A model generated the notes under the pieces. It saw only the letters and a program-made list of their open reading frames with translations, was not told the origin of the DNA and did no database searches. DNA of 64,000 nucleotides from Arthrobacter sp. fls2-241-R2A-200 (GTDB lineage Bacteria > Actinomycetota > Actinomycetes > Actinomycetales > Micrococcaceae): NCBI RefSeq assembly GCF_030209745.1, contig NZ_JARVRJ010000009.1:186001-250000 (forward strand), read 5' to 3'. Positions within the stretch are counted from its first letter, which is position 1; each line of letters opens with the position of its first letter. Below are positions 1 to 7,968 of this stretch, one piece after another. The position numbers and the translations under genes were made by a program.

Positions 1-955
1 CGTGCACGCGTTCATCCACGAGTAGCCGGGAGCCTGCGTGGCATGTCTGCCCTGCGTTGTAGAAGATCCCCCAGGCCACGGCGGAAGCACACGCGGTGAG
101 GTCGCCGACGTCGTGCAGTACCACCTGGGCTGACTTCCCGCCCAGCTCCAACGCCACTTGCTTGCCATTGGATTCCGAAGCGTAGCGCTGGAAGAACCGG
201 CCGACTTCAGGTGACCCCGTGAAGGTGACCTTGTCCACCAGTTGGTGCCGCCCAAGGGCAGCGCCGGCAACATGGCCCAGTCCCGGAACAACGTTGAACA
301 CGCCGTCGGGGACACCAGCTTCACTGGCGAGTTCGGCAAGCCGCAACGCGCTGAGGCTCGTCTGCTCCGACGGCTTAAGGACCACCGAGTTGCCGGCGGC
401 GAGTGCGGGTGCCACCTTCCACGCCGTGATGATAAGCGGGTAGTTCCAGGGAACAACGGCACCGATAACGCCCAATGGCTCGCGGGAAATGATCGCCAGG
501 GCATCACGCGGGGTGGGAGCGACGTCGTCGTAGACCTTGTCCAAAGCTTCGGCGTACCAGCGGAAGGTGCGTGCACAGCTGGGAACGTCGACGGCGAGCG
601 CGTCACCGATGGGGTGGCCGGCGTCGGTGGACTCCAGGAGGGCCAGTTCCTCGAGGTTTTCCAGGATGAGGTCCGACAACCGGGTGAGGACAGCCTGGCG
701 ATGACGCCGATCCGTGCGGGACCATGTTCCGGCTTCGAAAGCACGGTGGGCTGCCCGGACGGCGTCGTCCACGTCCTGCTCGCCCGCTGCCGATATATCA
801 GCGGTGACGGAGCCGTCCCGCGGCGAAACCGTGGGGAAGGTTTCGCCGCTCCGGGCGGCTCGAAAGCCGCCGTCGATGTACAGGCCGGTCGCCGGTTGCT
901 GGGCTTTCGCCCGCTGGATCCAGTCGTTCTTGGTTGCTGGCTTGGTTACTGGCAT
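1..955 (-). CDS. Aldehyde dehydrogenase, C-terminus cut by window edge
   Basis: This is an NAD(P)-dependent aldehyde dehydrogenase that oxidises an aldehyde to its acid. The first 318 residues are visible. They include the PWNYP segment of the cofactor-binding domain, the catalytic glutamate in ELGGKSA (about residue 276) and the nucleophilic cysteine in GQTCHAG (about residue 303). Families of this type run to about 480-500 residues, so roughly 170 lie beyond base 1. The ATG at 955 has an AAGGAA ribosome site and lies 9 bp behind the enolase-superfamily gene, so it is the last visible member of the betaine-type operon. It probably oxidises an aldehyde intermediate of that pathway; the substrate cannot be read from sequence. 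Confidence 0.93.
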   Translation of the reverse strand, partial: MPVTKPATKNDWIQRAKAQQPATGLYIDGGFRAARSGETFPTVSPRDGSVTADISAAGEQDVDDAVRAAHRAFEAGTWSRTDRRHRQAVLTRLSDLILENLEELALLESTDAGHPIGDALAVDVPSCARTFRWYAEALDKVYDDVAPTPRDALAIISREPLGVIGAVVPWNYPLIITAWKVAPALAAGNSVVLKPSEQTSLSALRLAELASEAGVPDGVFNVVPGLGHVAGAALGRHQLVDKVTFTGSPEVGRFFQRYASESNGKQVALELGGKSAQVVLHDVGDLTACASAVAWGIFYNAGQTCHAGSRLLVDERVH

Positions 956-964
956 GGCGTTTCC

Positions 965-2068
965 TTAGACCGAGTATTTCTTGACGGCGTCGTAGTCGAT
1001 GATGGCGCCCAAGCCCGGCAAATCCGGCACCTTGAGGGTTCCTTCATCATCAATGTCCAGTGGTTCCATGAAGAAGTCCCGGCGCTCCGGGGTCCATCCT
1101 GGGGGGTCGTACGGGAACTCAAGGTAAGGACCGGCATCCACACCCGCAGCCACATGCAGGTTGGCCAACAATCCCAAGCCGTTACTCCAGGTGTGAGGGG
1201 TGAAGAACCGATGCTTGAGGTTGGCAGATTCCGCCACCTGGCGGGCTCGATACATCCCCACCGCCAACGCCACGTCCGGTTGATAGATGTCGTAAGCGTC
1301 GGCTTCGATGAGCGCCATCATCTCGGGCATGCTGCGGACCATCTCGCCGCCTGAAACCTGGATCCCGGTCTGCTCACGGACCCGCTGGGCACCCTTGATG
1401 TCGGCCTGGGGCAACGGTTCTTCAAGCCAGCGGACATCGAGCTCAGCCAACTGGGCGGCCAGGCGGTGGACCTTGGCCAGTTCCAGGGCAGGCTCGATAT
1501 CCCCGCTCATGCGCCACATCTGGTTCAGGTCCACCATGAGGTCGAAATCCTTGCCCACTGCTTCCCGGGTAGCACGGACGGACTCCACCCCTTCTTCCAA
1601 ACGGTCCCGTGAGATGCGGATCTTCATTGCCTTGAATCCGCGGGCCTTGGCGGCCAGCGCGGACTCGGCCCGCGCTGCGGGGGGCTTCAGTTCACCGGAG
1701 GATGCGTAGGCAACCAGCCGGTCCTGCGCACCACCGAACAGGGTTGCCACGGGGAGGCCTGCCACCTTGCCGATGATGTCCCACAAGGCTGCTTCCAGCG
1801 GCCAGTAGCGGCCGCCGTGGAAGTTGATTGTTTCAAGCCGCCGGACCTGGTTCAGGATGGCCATGGGGTCGGTACCGATGAACAGGTGTTCGTAAGCCTC
1901 GAAGCCATCCATGGTGTCCCCCGAGCCCACTCCGGTGATCCCTTCATCGGTCTCCACTTCTACCAGGGTGGCCGGGAAGGAGATGCGGGGTTCCGGATCC
2001 CACGCCGCGTTAAACGGCGGGTCCAAAGGCAGGACCATCCGGGTCAGCCGGATTGCGGTGATCTTCAT
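965..2068 (-). CDS. Enolase-superfamily (mandelate racemase/muconate lactonizing) enzyme
   Basis: This 367-aa protein has the capping domain and TIM barrel of the mandelate racemase/muconate lactonizing family. These enzymes abstract the proton next to a carboxylate using Mg2+. Visible landmarks are the KIR motif in FKAMKIRI (K-x-R where mandelate racemase has K-x-K), metal ligands in VDLNQ, LEEP and SGGE, and a His in TPHTW that would pair with the Asp of QPD. That pattern suggests the mandelate-racemase subgroup, i.e. a racemase, epimerase or dehydratase. The ATG at 2068 overlaps the stop of the Fae gene by 4 bp (ATGA), so the two are translationally coupled. Context with a betaine-type importer recalls hydroxyproline-betaine epimerases, but the substrate is inferred only. 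Confidence 0.9.
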   Translation of the reverse strand: MKITAIRLTRMVLPLDPPFNAAWDPEPRISFPATLVEVETDEGITGVGSGDTMDGFEAYEHLFIGTDPMAILNQVRRLETINFHGGRYWPLEAALWDIIGKVAGLPVATLFGGAQDRLVAYASSGELKPPAARAESALAAKARGFKAMKIRISRDRLEEGVESVRATREAVGKDFDLMVDLNQMWRMSGDIEPALELAKVHRLAAQLAELDVRWLEEPLPQADIKGAQRVREQTGIQVSGGEMVRSMPEMMALIEADAYDIYQPDVALAVGMYRARQVAESANLKHRFFTPHTWSNGLGLLANLHVAAGVDAGPYLEFPYDPPGWTPERRDFFMEPLDIDDEGTLKVPDLPGLGAIIDYDAVKKYSV

Positions 2069-2589
2069 GGTTGTGAACCTCGCGGGGTGAAGAAGGGATT
2101 GGTCGGAGAGTTGCGTGCCTCGATCACTTCTGCCGTGGATGGGAGGTTCTTGACCCCGTTTTCCAAAGCAGTCCGGACCGACTCGCGATTGTTTCGGTAG
2201 ACGGCCTCGTCGTCGTCCGCGTTCGGGTTGACCCATACCGCTGCGATGAGCGCGTGCGAATCCGCCTGCTCGTCGGAGACGATGCCGTCGGCCACGGCAT
2301 CGGCCACGCCTGCGGCGATCCCGGCTTGGGCTGCACCCCAGATCAGGTTCCCGTGCCGGTCATTGGCCGGGGCTGCCTTGGTGACGAACAAGGTCAGCGG
2401 CTTCACCGGGAGGGAGGGCCGCAGGACTGTGACGAAAGGTACGTGCCCCGCGCTGGGTGATGCAAGGGCCGTCGCCCAGGCTGTTCCTGCTGCTCCACTG
2501 CGATGTCCCAGTACCGTATTCACGTGCGCTGCATTGACACCGTCGCCCACGAAGGACTCACCGAGCTGGACTTCTTGTGCGTTCCCCAT
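2065..2589 (-). CDS. fae: Formaldehyde-activating enzyme (Fae) homologue
   Basis: This 174-aa protein resembles Fae, which condenses formaldehyde with tetrahydromethanopterin in methylotrophs. The family blocks are in order: LGESFVGDG, the AH pair with the conserved His at residue 22, LPVKPLTL, then AQAGIAAGVADAVADGI. Length matches the roughly 170 residues of classical Fae. The ATG at 2589 follows the binding-protein stop by 2 bp, and the 3' end overlaps the enolase-superfamily start. An upstream in-frame ATG at 2619 would run into the previous gene. In this context a role in catching formaldehyde released by demethylation of an imported methylated amine is plausible. The cofactor is unknown, because I see no methanopterin genes in the window. 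Confidence 0.87.
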   Translation of the reverse strand: MGNAQEVQLGESFVGDGVNAAHVNTVLGHRSGAAGTAWATALASPSAGHVPFVTVLRPSLPVKPLTLFVTKAAPANDRHGNLIWGAAQAGIAAGVADAVADGIVSDEQADSHALIAAVWVNPNADDDEAVYRNNRESVRTALENGVKNLPSTAEVIEARNSPTNPFFTPRGSQP

Positions 2590-2591
2590 AC

Positions 2592-3530
2592 CTAGATCAG
2601 GCCTTCGGATGTGAGCCATTCCTTGGCAACATCTGCTGGGTCGTCGCCATCGACGTCGGCTTTGGCATTGAGCTTTTGCATGACTTCGGTGGTGAGTTTC
2701 GGTGAAACCTTGGACATGACATCGGCGATGGCAGGGTATTTTGCCAAGAGATCGGACTTGATGGTGAGGGCGCCTTGGTAGACGGGGAAGAATTTCTTGT
2801 CATCATCCATGACCTGAAGCTTCAGTGCCGGGATGCGGCCATCCGTTTCGAAGACCTCGCCGAAGTTGCAGTCCTGGCCCTTTTGGGTGGCGGTGTAGAT
2901 GACACCGGTGTCCAGCATGGAAACCTTGGCGTTGGGGCTCAGTCCGTATTCCTTCTTCAGACCGGGCCAGCCGTCGTCGCGGGTGGAGAATTCGCTTTCC
3001 ATGCAAAAGGTTTGTTCGCTTGCGGGGAGCTTGGCGACGTCGGACATGCTCTTGATGCCCAATTCCTTGGCCTTGTCCTCGCGGATCGCGAAGGCGTAGG
3101 TGTTGTTCAGGGGGGCCGGGTCAAGCCAGGCAATGCCCTTCTTGGCATCGACGTCCTTGACAGCCTTGAACATCTCAGCTTTGTCCTTGATGGGGGTGGT
3201 TTGTTTGTTGTAGGTGATCCACGAAGTTCCCGTGTACTCCCAATATCCGGCGAACTGGCCGGTCTCGAAAGCCGTTCGAACGTTGGCCGATCCCACCACG
3301 CTGGTGTTGGTGGTGGTGTTTGCTCCGTGGGCGTTCAGGACGAGGCTGGTGATGTGGGCCAGGATGAACTGCTCAGAGAAGTCCTTGGCGCCAATGACAC
3401 CAGTCAGTCCGTCAAGTTCCTTACCGCCGGATGCTGCAGTTGAGGAGGAAGATGCCGCGCCTCCGCAGGCTGTGAGGCTCAGTGCCACCGCCACGCCCGT
3501 GGCCAGAAGGGTCATTACAGGTTTCTTCAT
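2592..3530 (-). CDS. Quaternary-amine ABC transporter, substrate-binding lipoprotein
   Basis: This 312-aa protein is an OpuAC/ProX-type binding protein for glycine betaine, choline, carnitine or a related compound. The N-terminus is a lipoprotein signal ending in the lipobox LTAC at about residue 20. It is followed by a serine-rich linker and the family sequence FSEQFILAHI. Aromatic residues such as WEYTGTSW are consistent with a cation-pi ligand cage. The ATG at 3530 is preferred because AAAAGGAACC lies just upstream; the longer reading from 3563 lacks such a site. It sits between the second permease and fae. Binding proteins of this class are extracytoplasmic and membrane-anchored in Gram-positive bacteria. 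Confidence 0.92.
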   Translation of the reverse strand: MKKPVMTLLATGVAVALSLTACGGAASSSSTAASGGKELDGLTGVIGAKDFSEQFILAHITSLVLNAHGANTTTNTSVVGSANVRTAFETGQFAGYWEYTGTSWITYNKQTTPIKDKAEMFKAVKDVDAKKGIAWLDPAPLNNTYAFAIREDKAKELGIKSMSDVAKLPASEQTFCMESEFSTRDDGWPGLKKEYGLSPNAKVSMLDTGVIYTATQKGQDCNFGEVFETDGRIPALKLQVMDDDKKFFPVYQGALTIKSDLLAKYPAIADVMSKVSPKLTTEVMQKLNAKADVDGDDPADVAKEWLTSEGLI

Positions 3531-3559
3531 GATGGTTCCTTTTGTTTGTTCGGGACGTT

Positions 3560-4345
3560 TCATATGCCTTTGGGCTTGAGGAGGTCCTCGGCCAGCCCGG
3601 CAAGCCAATCAATGGTTAGGGCAATGCAAGAGACGACGACGGCACCGGTCACCAACACGGGCCAGCGCTGCAGCTTGAGCCCGTTGACGATCATGTCGCC
3701 CAGGCCGCCGGCGTTGATAAAGGTTGCAACCGTGGCGACGCCGACGCAAAAGACCAACGCGGTCCTTAGTCCCGCCACGATCACGGGAATCGCCAACGGG
3801 AGTTCGATGGTGGTGAGGACCTGGAACGGCCGCATGCCCATGCCCCTTGCGGCTTCGGTCAGGCTGGAGTCAACCTGCTGCAGTCCCACCAGCGTGTTGC
3901 GAAGCACGGGAAGTACCGAGTAGGCCACCAGCCCAACCAGCGCCACTTCGAAGCCGAGCTTCCACACGATGGCCAAAAGGATCACCAAGCCGATGGCAGG
4001 AGTTGCTTGGCCCACGTTAGCGATGCCAAAAACCACCGCATGCACTGCTTTGGAGTGAACCCGGCTGAGCACAATCCCGACGGGGATGGCGATGACGGCC
4101 ACGATCGCGGAGGCGGTCACCGTCAGCGCCATGTGTTCACGGGTCCTGTCGGCGAGGTAACCCCAATTCAGGGTGCGGAGTTCGATCGAGTCCAAGGTGA
4201 GCGAGGAGATCCAGAGGAAAAGGGCCAGCAAGGCTGCAACGATCACCAACGGGGTGCCAAACCGTTTGAAGGTGAAGTAGACGCCCTTACGGTTCGAGGG
4301 AGTACCGAACGAGGTGGCAAGATCCCTCGTTGCTTGTGCCGTCAT
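3560..4345 (-). CDS. Quaternary-amine ABC transporter, permease (second)
   Basis: This is a 261-aa membrane protein of the OpuC/ProW permease family. Several hydrophobic helices are visible, with the EAA-type loop around EAARGMGMRPFQVL that contacts the ATPase. It has a longer N-terminal cytoplasmic stretch than its partner at 5372-6037. The ATG at 4345 overlaps the ATPase stop as ATGA, so the two are coupled. The pair of permeases forms the membrane channel of one importer with the ATPase at 4342-5379 and the lipoprotein at 2592-3530. The exact substrate is unknown. Confidence 0.92.
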   Translation of the reverse strand: MTAQATRDLATSFGTPSNRKGVYFTFKRFGTPLVIVAALLALFLWISSLTLDSIELRTLNWGYLADRTREHMALTVTASAIVAVIAIPVGIVLSRVHSKAVHAVVFGIANVGQATPAIGLVILLAIVWKLGFEVALVGLVAYSVLPVLRNTLVGLQQVDSSLTEAARGMGMRPFQVLTTIELPLAIPVIVAGLRTALVFCVGVATVATFINAGGLGDMIVNGLKLQRWPVLVTGAVVVSCIALTIDWLAGLAEDLLKPKGI

Positions 4346-5379
4346 GGCCTTGCTCCCCCGGCTAATGCAGGTGGGAGGATTTCGGTGCCAAGGACGGCCG
4401 AGATTCGCTCGATGTCGATGGATCCCACCGCCCCGCCGTTCTGGTCGACGACGGTGACGGGCAATCCGCCGGACAAAACCAGTGCATCCAGCGCATCCCG
4501 GAGGGAGGCCTCAACGCCGATGGTCAGCGCGCTTCGGCTGCCGGCAGGCCCCAAGGCCGCGTGGCCCACGGGAATGAGCCCGAGCCGCTTCAGCGCGGCC
4601 CCGTGCCCGACGAACTGCGAGACGTAGGCGTTAGCGGGATTTGCGAGGATGTTCGCAGGAGTGTCGAACTGCTCAATCTGCGAGCGCTCGGACAACACCG
4701 CAATCCGGTCCCCCAGGCGCACGGCCTCGTCGAAATCGTGGGTAACGAAGACAATTGTTTTGCTCAGCTTTTCCTGCAGCCGCAGGAACTCGCTTTGCAG
4801 CTTCTCCCGGGTGATGGGGTCCGTAGCCCCAAATGGCTCGTCCATGAGCATCACCGGCGGATCGGCGGCCAAGGCCCTCGCCACGCCGACGCGTTGTTGC
4901 TGGCCACCGGATAGTTGCCGCGGATAACGGGAGGCAAAGGTGGCGGGATCGAGTTCGACGACGGCAAGCAGCTCCTCCACCCGGTCCCTGATCCGCTTTT
5001 TATCCCAGCCAAGGAGTTTGGGGACCACCGAGATGTTCTCTGCGATGGTCATGTGCGGAAACAGCCCGATCTGCTGGATGACGTAACCAATCCGCCGTCG
5101 GAGTTCGTTGGGGTCGAGCGAAAGGACGTCTTCACCGTCAATGGTGATCGAGCCGGAAGTGGGTTCGATGATTCGGTTGATCATCTTCATGGTGGTGGTT
5201 TTGCCACAACCCGAAGGGCCGACGAACATGATCAGCTCGCCAGGGGCGATGTCCATGGTGAAGGACTCGACGGCGGGAATCACCAGGCCGGGATAGGTTT
5301 TAGTGACGTCCTTGAGGACGATCCGGGCACCATTGGCCGGACGGGTTGTTGTTGCCGGGCGGGTTGTTGTTTCAGACAC
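4342..5379 (-). CDS. Quaternary-amine ABC transporter, ATP-binding protein
   Basis: This 345-aa ATPase belongs to the OpuCA/ProV group. It has Walker A GPSGCGKTT, the Q-loop in YVIQQIGLFPHMT, the signature LSGGQQQR, Walker B VMLMDEP and the switch His in FVTHD. The C-terminal 90 residues look like a CBS-type regulatory region, which in homologues senses ionic strength. The start is a GTG at 5379 with AAGGGG upstream; the upstream in-frame ATG would overlap the preceding permease by about 100 bp. It overlaps that permease by 8 bp and the next permease by 4 bp. It powers uptake of the operon's substrate. Confidence 0.93.
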   Translation of the reverse strand: MSETTTRPATTTRPANGARIVLKDVTKTYPGLVIPAVESFTMDIAPGELIMFVGPSGCGKTTTMKMINRIIEPTSGSITIDGEDVLSLDPNELRRRIGYVIQQIGLFPHMTIAENISVVPKLLGWDKKRIRDRVEELLAVVELDPATFASRYPRQLSGGQQQRVGVARALAADPPVMLMDEPFGATDPITREKLQSEFLRLQEKLSKTIVFVTHDFDEAVRLGDRIAVLSERSQIEQFDTPANILANPANAYVSQFVGHGAALKRLGLIPVGHAALGPAGSRSALTIGVEASLRDALDALVLSGGLPVTVVDQNGGAVGSIDIERISAVLGTEILPPALAGGARP

Positions 5380-6037
5380 GTAGTCCCCTTGAGGTAGTGA
5401 CGCGGCGGATGAAGACGAATGCGCCATCCAGCAGCAGGGCAAGGATAATGACGCCGACAGTTCCCACGACGGCAAAGTTCAGGGCATTCTTGGATCCAAG
5501 GCTGGAGAGGCCTTTGAAGATCATCTGCCCCAGGCCCGGACCGCCCACGTAAGCCGCGATGGCGGCTATTCCCATGGACAATTGGGCTGAAACGCGCACG
5601 CCGGTCAGTACAACGGGCCACGCCATGGGGAGTTGGACCAGGAACAGCGTCTTGGCAGTTCCCATGCCCATGCCCTTGGCCGATTCCGAAACGGCGACTG
5701 GTACTTCACGCAGCCCCACCACGGTGTTTCGGATGATGGGCAGCAGTGCGTAGAAGGCCAGGCCCACGATCGTTGGCGTCCACCCAAGCCCCAGCACGGG
5801 GATGAGCAGCGCCAGCAAGGCCATGGAGGGGATGGTCAAGCCAACCCCGGCTCCTGCGATAGCTACCGAGCGGCCGATGGGCCTGTTCCATACCAGGACA
5901 CCGACCCCCACACCGATGACTGTCGCTATCAGTAGGGAAACGAGCACAACCAGCAGATGCTGGCCTGCGGACTCGGCAATGTCAGCTGATCTCTTGGCGA
6001 GGAACTGACCGAGATCCGGCAGAAAAGAGTCGTTCAA
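5372..6037 (-). CDS. Quaternary-amine ABC transporter, permease (first gene of operon)
   Basis: This 221-aa permease is the first gene of the seven-gene minus-strand operon. It shows about five or six membrane helices and the EAA-like loop SESAKGMGMGTAKTL. The start is assigned to a TTG at 6037 because a clean GGAGG lies 6 bp upstream; upstream in-frame starts have none and would reach into the regulatory region shared with the IclR gene. It is homologous to the permease at 3560-4345, so the importer is probably a heterodimer. Transcription likely starts in the 6038-6204 gap. Confidence 0.9.
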   Translation of the reverse strand: MNDSFLPDLGQFLAKRSADIAESAGQHLLVVLVSLLIATVIGVGVGVLVWNRPIGRSVAIAGAGVGLTIPSMALLALLIPVLGLGWTPTIVGLAFYALLPIIRNTVVGLREVPVAVSESAKGMGMGTAKTLFLVQLPMAWPVVLTGVRVSAQLSMGIAAIAAYVGGPGLGQMIFKGLSSLGSKNALNFAVVGTVGVIILALLLDGAFVFIRRVTTSRGLRV

Positions 6038-6140
6038 TGCGATCCTCCTTTTCACTTCGTTGGGGGAAAGGATCCGCTCACAGCGGCGTGAGCCATGACA
6101 CAACCGTAGAAGGCACGTTCCCTTTTGCGCAATGCATGTT

Positions 6141-6154
6141 GTTGAAATGTCAAC
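6141..6154. promoter_or_regulatory. Candidate IclR operator between opu-type operon and its regulator
   Basis: The 167-bp divergent gap contains the inverted repeat GTTGA-AATG-TCAAC. Its size and position fit an operator for the adjacent IclR-family protein. It lies about 100 bp upstream of the first permease and 50 bp upstream of the regulator, so it could control both directions. This is inferred from symmetry and position alone. Confidence 0.45.
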
Positions 6155-6204
6155 GCAAACGGGGTTAGGATCAATCAATCCGGTTGACTGAAGGAGAGAA
6201 CCCC

Positions 6205-7080
6205 ATGAAGGCAGCACCTGCTCCCCGGCGCAATTCCTCCGGCTTGCGGCGGGATCTGGAATTGCTCGAAATCCTGGGGTCTCCGGAGTCCGTGGCGGGA
6301 AACGGCCTGGGCGTGAACAAGGTTGCCGAGATCACCGGCCGGGACAAGGCCCAAGTATCCAGGACCCTGGCCACACTGGCAGAAGCAGGTTTGGTTAGCC
6401 GGGATCCTGAAAGCCTTCTCTACACCTTGGGGCACAGCTTGTATGCCTTGGCCGCGCGGACAACTGAGGCCAGGATGGTCAGCGCATCGGCACCGTACCT
6501 CAAGCGGGTGTCCGCGGCTACCCATGAAACCACGCACCTCTGCGTGCTCCGGGGCGGAACTGTCCTGACCCTGAAAAGCGAAATGTCGAACCACACTTAC
6601 AGGGCCTTGGGCTGGGAGGGCGTCAGCGTTGACGCGTGGAGCACGTCGGCCGGCAGGGTACTTGTCAGCGACTGGGATGAGACCGCGCTAAAGGACTGGT
6701 ATGACACCCACACGGCCGCCACCAAATCGGGCGTGCGGCCGGACCGCGAGGACCTTTCTCCCTTGGCTTTGCAGTCAGGCCAGAGCCCGGCCACTGGAGA
6801 CCTCGCCTCCAAAATCCAGTCCTTCGATGACTTGCGCGCAGAGATCCAACTCATCCGCCAACAGGGTTATGCCGTGGTCGACGAGGAATTCGAGTTGGGC
6901 GTCGTGGGCGTTTCGGCGCCCGTGTATGACTTCAAACAACGGGTTGTGGCCGCCTTCAACGTCAGCGCCCCCAAGCAACGGTTCGGACGCCACTTGGACC
7001 AGGCCGGACAGCTCGCCGCCAAAGTAGCCAGGGACTTCTCCGTCGCGCTCGGCGCCGCCCCCGGCCCCAGCAGGGCGTAA
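6205..7080 (+). CDS. IclR-family transcriptional regulator
   Basis: This 291-aa protein has an N-terminal winged helix-turn-helix (residues about 15-75, including VNKVAEITGRDKAQVSRTL) and a C-terminal IclR effector domain. The segment GYAVVDEEFELGVVGVSAPV is characteristic of the ligand-binding half. The ATG at 6205 is chosen because AGGAGA lies 8 bp upstream; the ORF itself opens seven codons earlier. It is divergent from the quaternary-amine importer, Fae, enolase and ALDH operon and is its likely local regulator. IclR proteins act as repressors or activators depending on ligand; the ligand here is not known. Confidence 0.92.
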   Translation: MKAAPAPRRNSSGLRRDLELLEILGSPESVAGNGLGVNKVAEITGRDKAQVSRTLATLAEAGLVSRDPESLLYTLGHSLYALAARTTEARMVSASAPYLKRVSAATHETTHLCVLRGGTVLTLKSEMSNHTYRALGWEGVSVDAWSTSAGRVLVSDWDETALKDWYDTHTAATKSGVRPDREDLSPLALQSGQSPATGDLASKIQSFDDLRAEIQLIRQQGYAVVDEEFELGVVGVSAPVYDFKQRVVAAFNVSAPKQRFGRHLDQAGQLAAKVARDFSVALGAAPGPSRA

Positions 7081-7087
7081 GCGTGTC

Positions 7088-7312
7088 TTAGCGCAGCGAT
7101 TTGTCGTCGGGATTTCGGGGCACCACGTAGGTGCTGCCGTCCGGACGGCGAACCGTTTCCCACTGCTGGGTTTCGGCTTGCCGTTGAGCCAGCAGCCTTT
7201 GGTTGTCTTCGGTCATCTCGTGATCGAGTGAACTGCTGTGGGCTGGCCCGAAGATGGCCCGCAATTTACCGGTGGCGCGCATGAACTTCTGGGCGAAGGG
7301 TTCCTTTGCCAC
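7088..7312 (-). CDS. Small conserved hypothetical protein
   Basis: This 74-aa protein is charged, with no membrane segment and no recognised domain. The start is a GTG at 7312, with AAGGAG about 9 bp upstream on the same strand, which supports real translation. Its codon use matches its neighbours. It converges on the IclR gene with only 7 bp between the stops and is divergent from the OhrR-like gene, so its promoter may overlap that regulator's operator. I assign no function. Confidence 0.65.
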   Translation of the reverse strand: MAKEPFAQKFMRATGKLRAIFGPAHSSSLDHEMTEDNQRLLAQRQAETQQWETVRRPDGSTYVVPRNPDDKSLR

Positions 7313-7350
7313 GCTGAACGACTCCTTATTTAGGCGGTGCGATACAACAA

Positions 7351-7377
7351 TAGTACGCTAATTGTTAGTACACTAAC
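7351..7377. promoter_or_regulatory. MarR/OhrR-type operator repeats
   Basis: Two copies of TAGTACnCTAA occur 16 bp apart, the second inside the near-palindrome TTAGTACACTAA (7366-7377). They lie between the divergent small gene at 7312 and the OhrR-like gene at 7415, where an autoregulatory operator would be expected. The AT-rich composition also suits a promoter. Confidence 0.55.
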
Positions 7378-7414
7378 TAAAGAGGCGCGGGGTGCCCCTA
7401 ACAAGGAGGAAGCC

Positions 7415-7942
7415 ATGGCTGGCGCTAACGCCGTCGAGGAAACCGACGATCTCCTGCTGGAGCGGCAACTGTGTTTTGCCTTGACCGTGGCCTCCCGCAG
7501 CGTGGTGGGCATCTACAAACCCGTCCTTGAACGCCTTGGGCTGACGCATCCCCAATACCTGGTCATGTTGGCCCTCTGGGAACGGAGCCCGCGGACATTG
7601 AAGGACATCAGCGATAGCCTCCTGCATGACCCTGCGACATTGTCGCCGCTGCTTAGGCGCCTTGAAGAAGCCGGACTCCTTACTCGGGAACGCGTCCCGG
7701 GCAATGAACGAGCACTCGCCATCACGCTGACAGCCAAAGGCGCGGCACTTCGCGAGCAGGCCACCACCGTCCCCGGGCAGATCCGCGATCGCTTGCACCT
7801 TAGCCGGGAGGAGGTGGCGGAACTTCACAGGGCAATGACTGGACTCATCGCCGCCACGCAACGCGAGGGCGTGGATGCAAGCACGCATGGAGGGGCTTCG
7901 CCGTCGTCCATGGATGCTCCGGAGGCCAAAAGTCCCGCGTAA
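7415..7942 (+). CDS. MarR-family regulator, OhrR-like (peroxide-sensing)
   Basis: This 175-aa winged-helix regulator matches the OhrR branch of MarR. The stretch LERQLCFALTVASR followed by YKPVLERLGLTHPQYL closely resembles Bacillus OhrR, including the single reactive cysteine (Cys20 here). In OhrR proteins that cysteine is oxidised by organic hydroperoxides and DNA is released. The ATG at 7415 has AAGGAGG upstream; the ORF opens earlier, inside the operator. The C-terminal 25 residues are a low-complexity tail. No ohr peroxidase gene is next to it, so the controlled gene is either elsewhere or the adjacent small gene. Confidence 0.88.
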   Translation: MAGANAVEETDDLLLERQLCFALTVASRSVVGIYKPVLERLGLTHPQYLVMLALWERSPRTLKDISDSLLHDPATLSPLLRRLEEAGLLTRERVPGNERALAITLTAKGAALREQATTVPGQIRDRLHLSREEVAELHRAMTGLIAATQREGVDASTHGGASPSSMDAPEAKSPA

Positions 7943-7968
7943 AATGGACGCAAAACCGAGGAGTTTGG

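Noticed and set aside
242..1354. Long plus-strand ORF of 370 codons.
   Set aside because: It lies opposite the aldehyde dehydrogenase and enolase-superfamily genes and crosses their junction; no family features.
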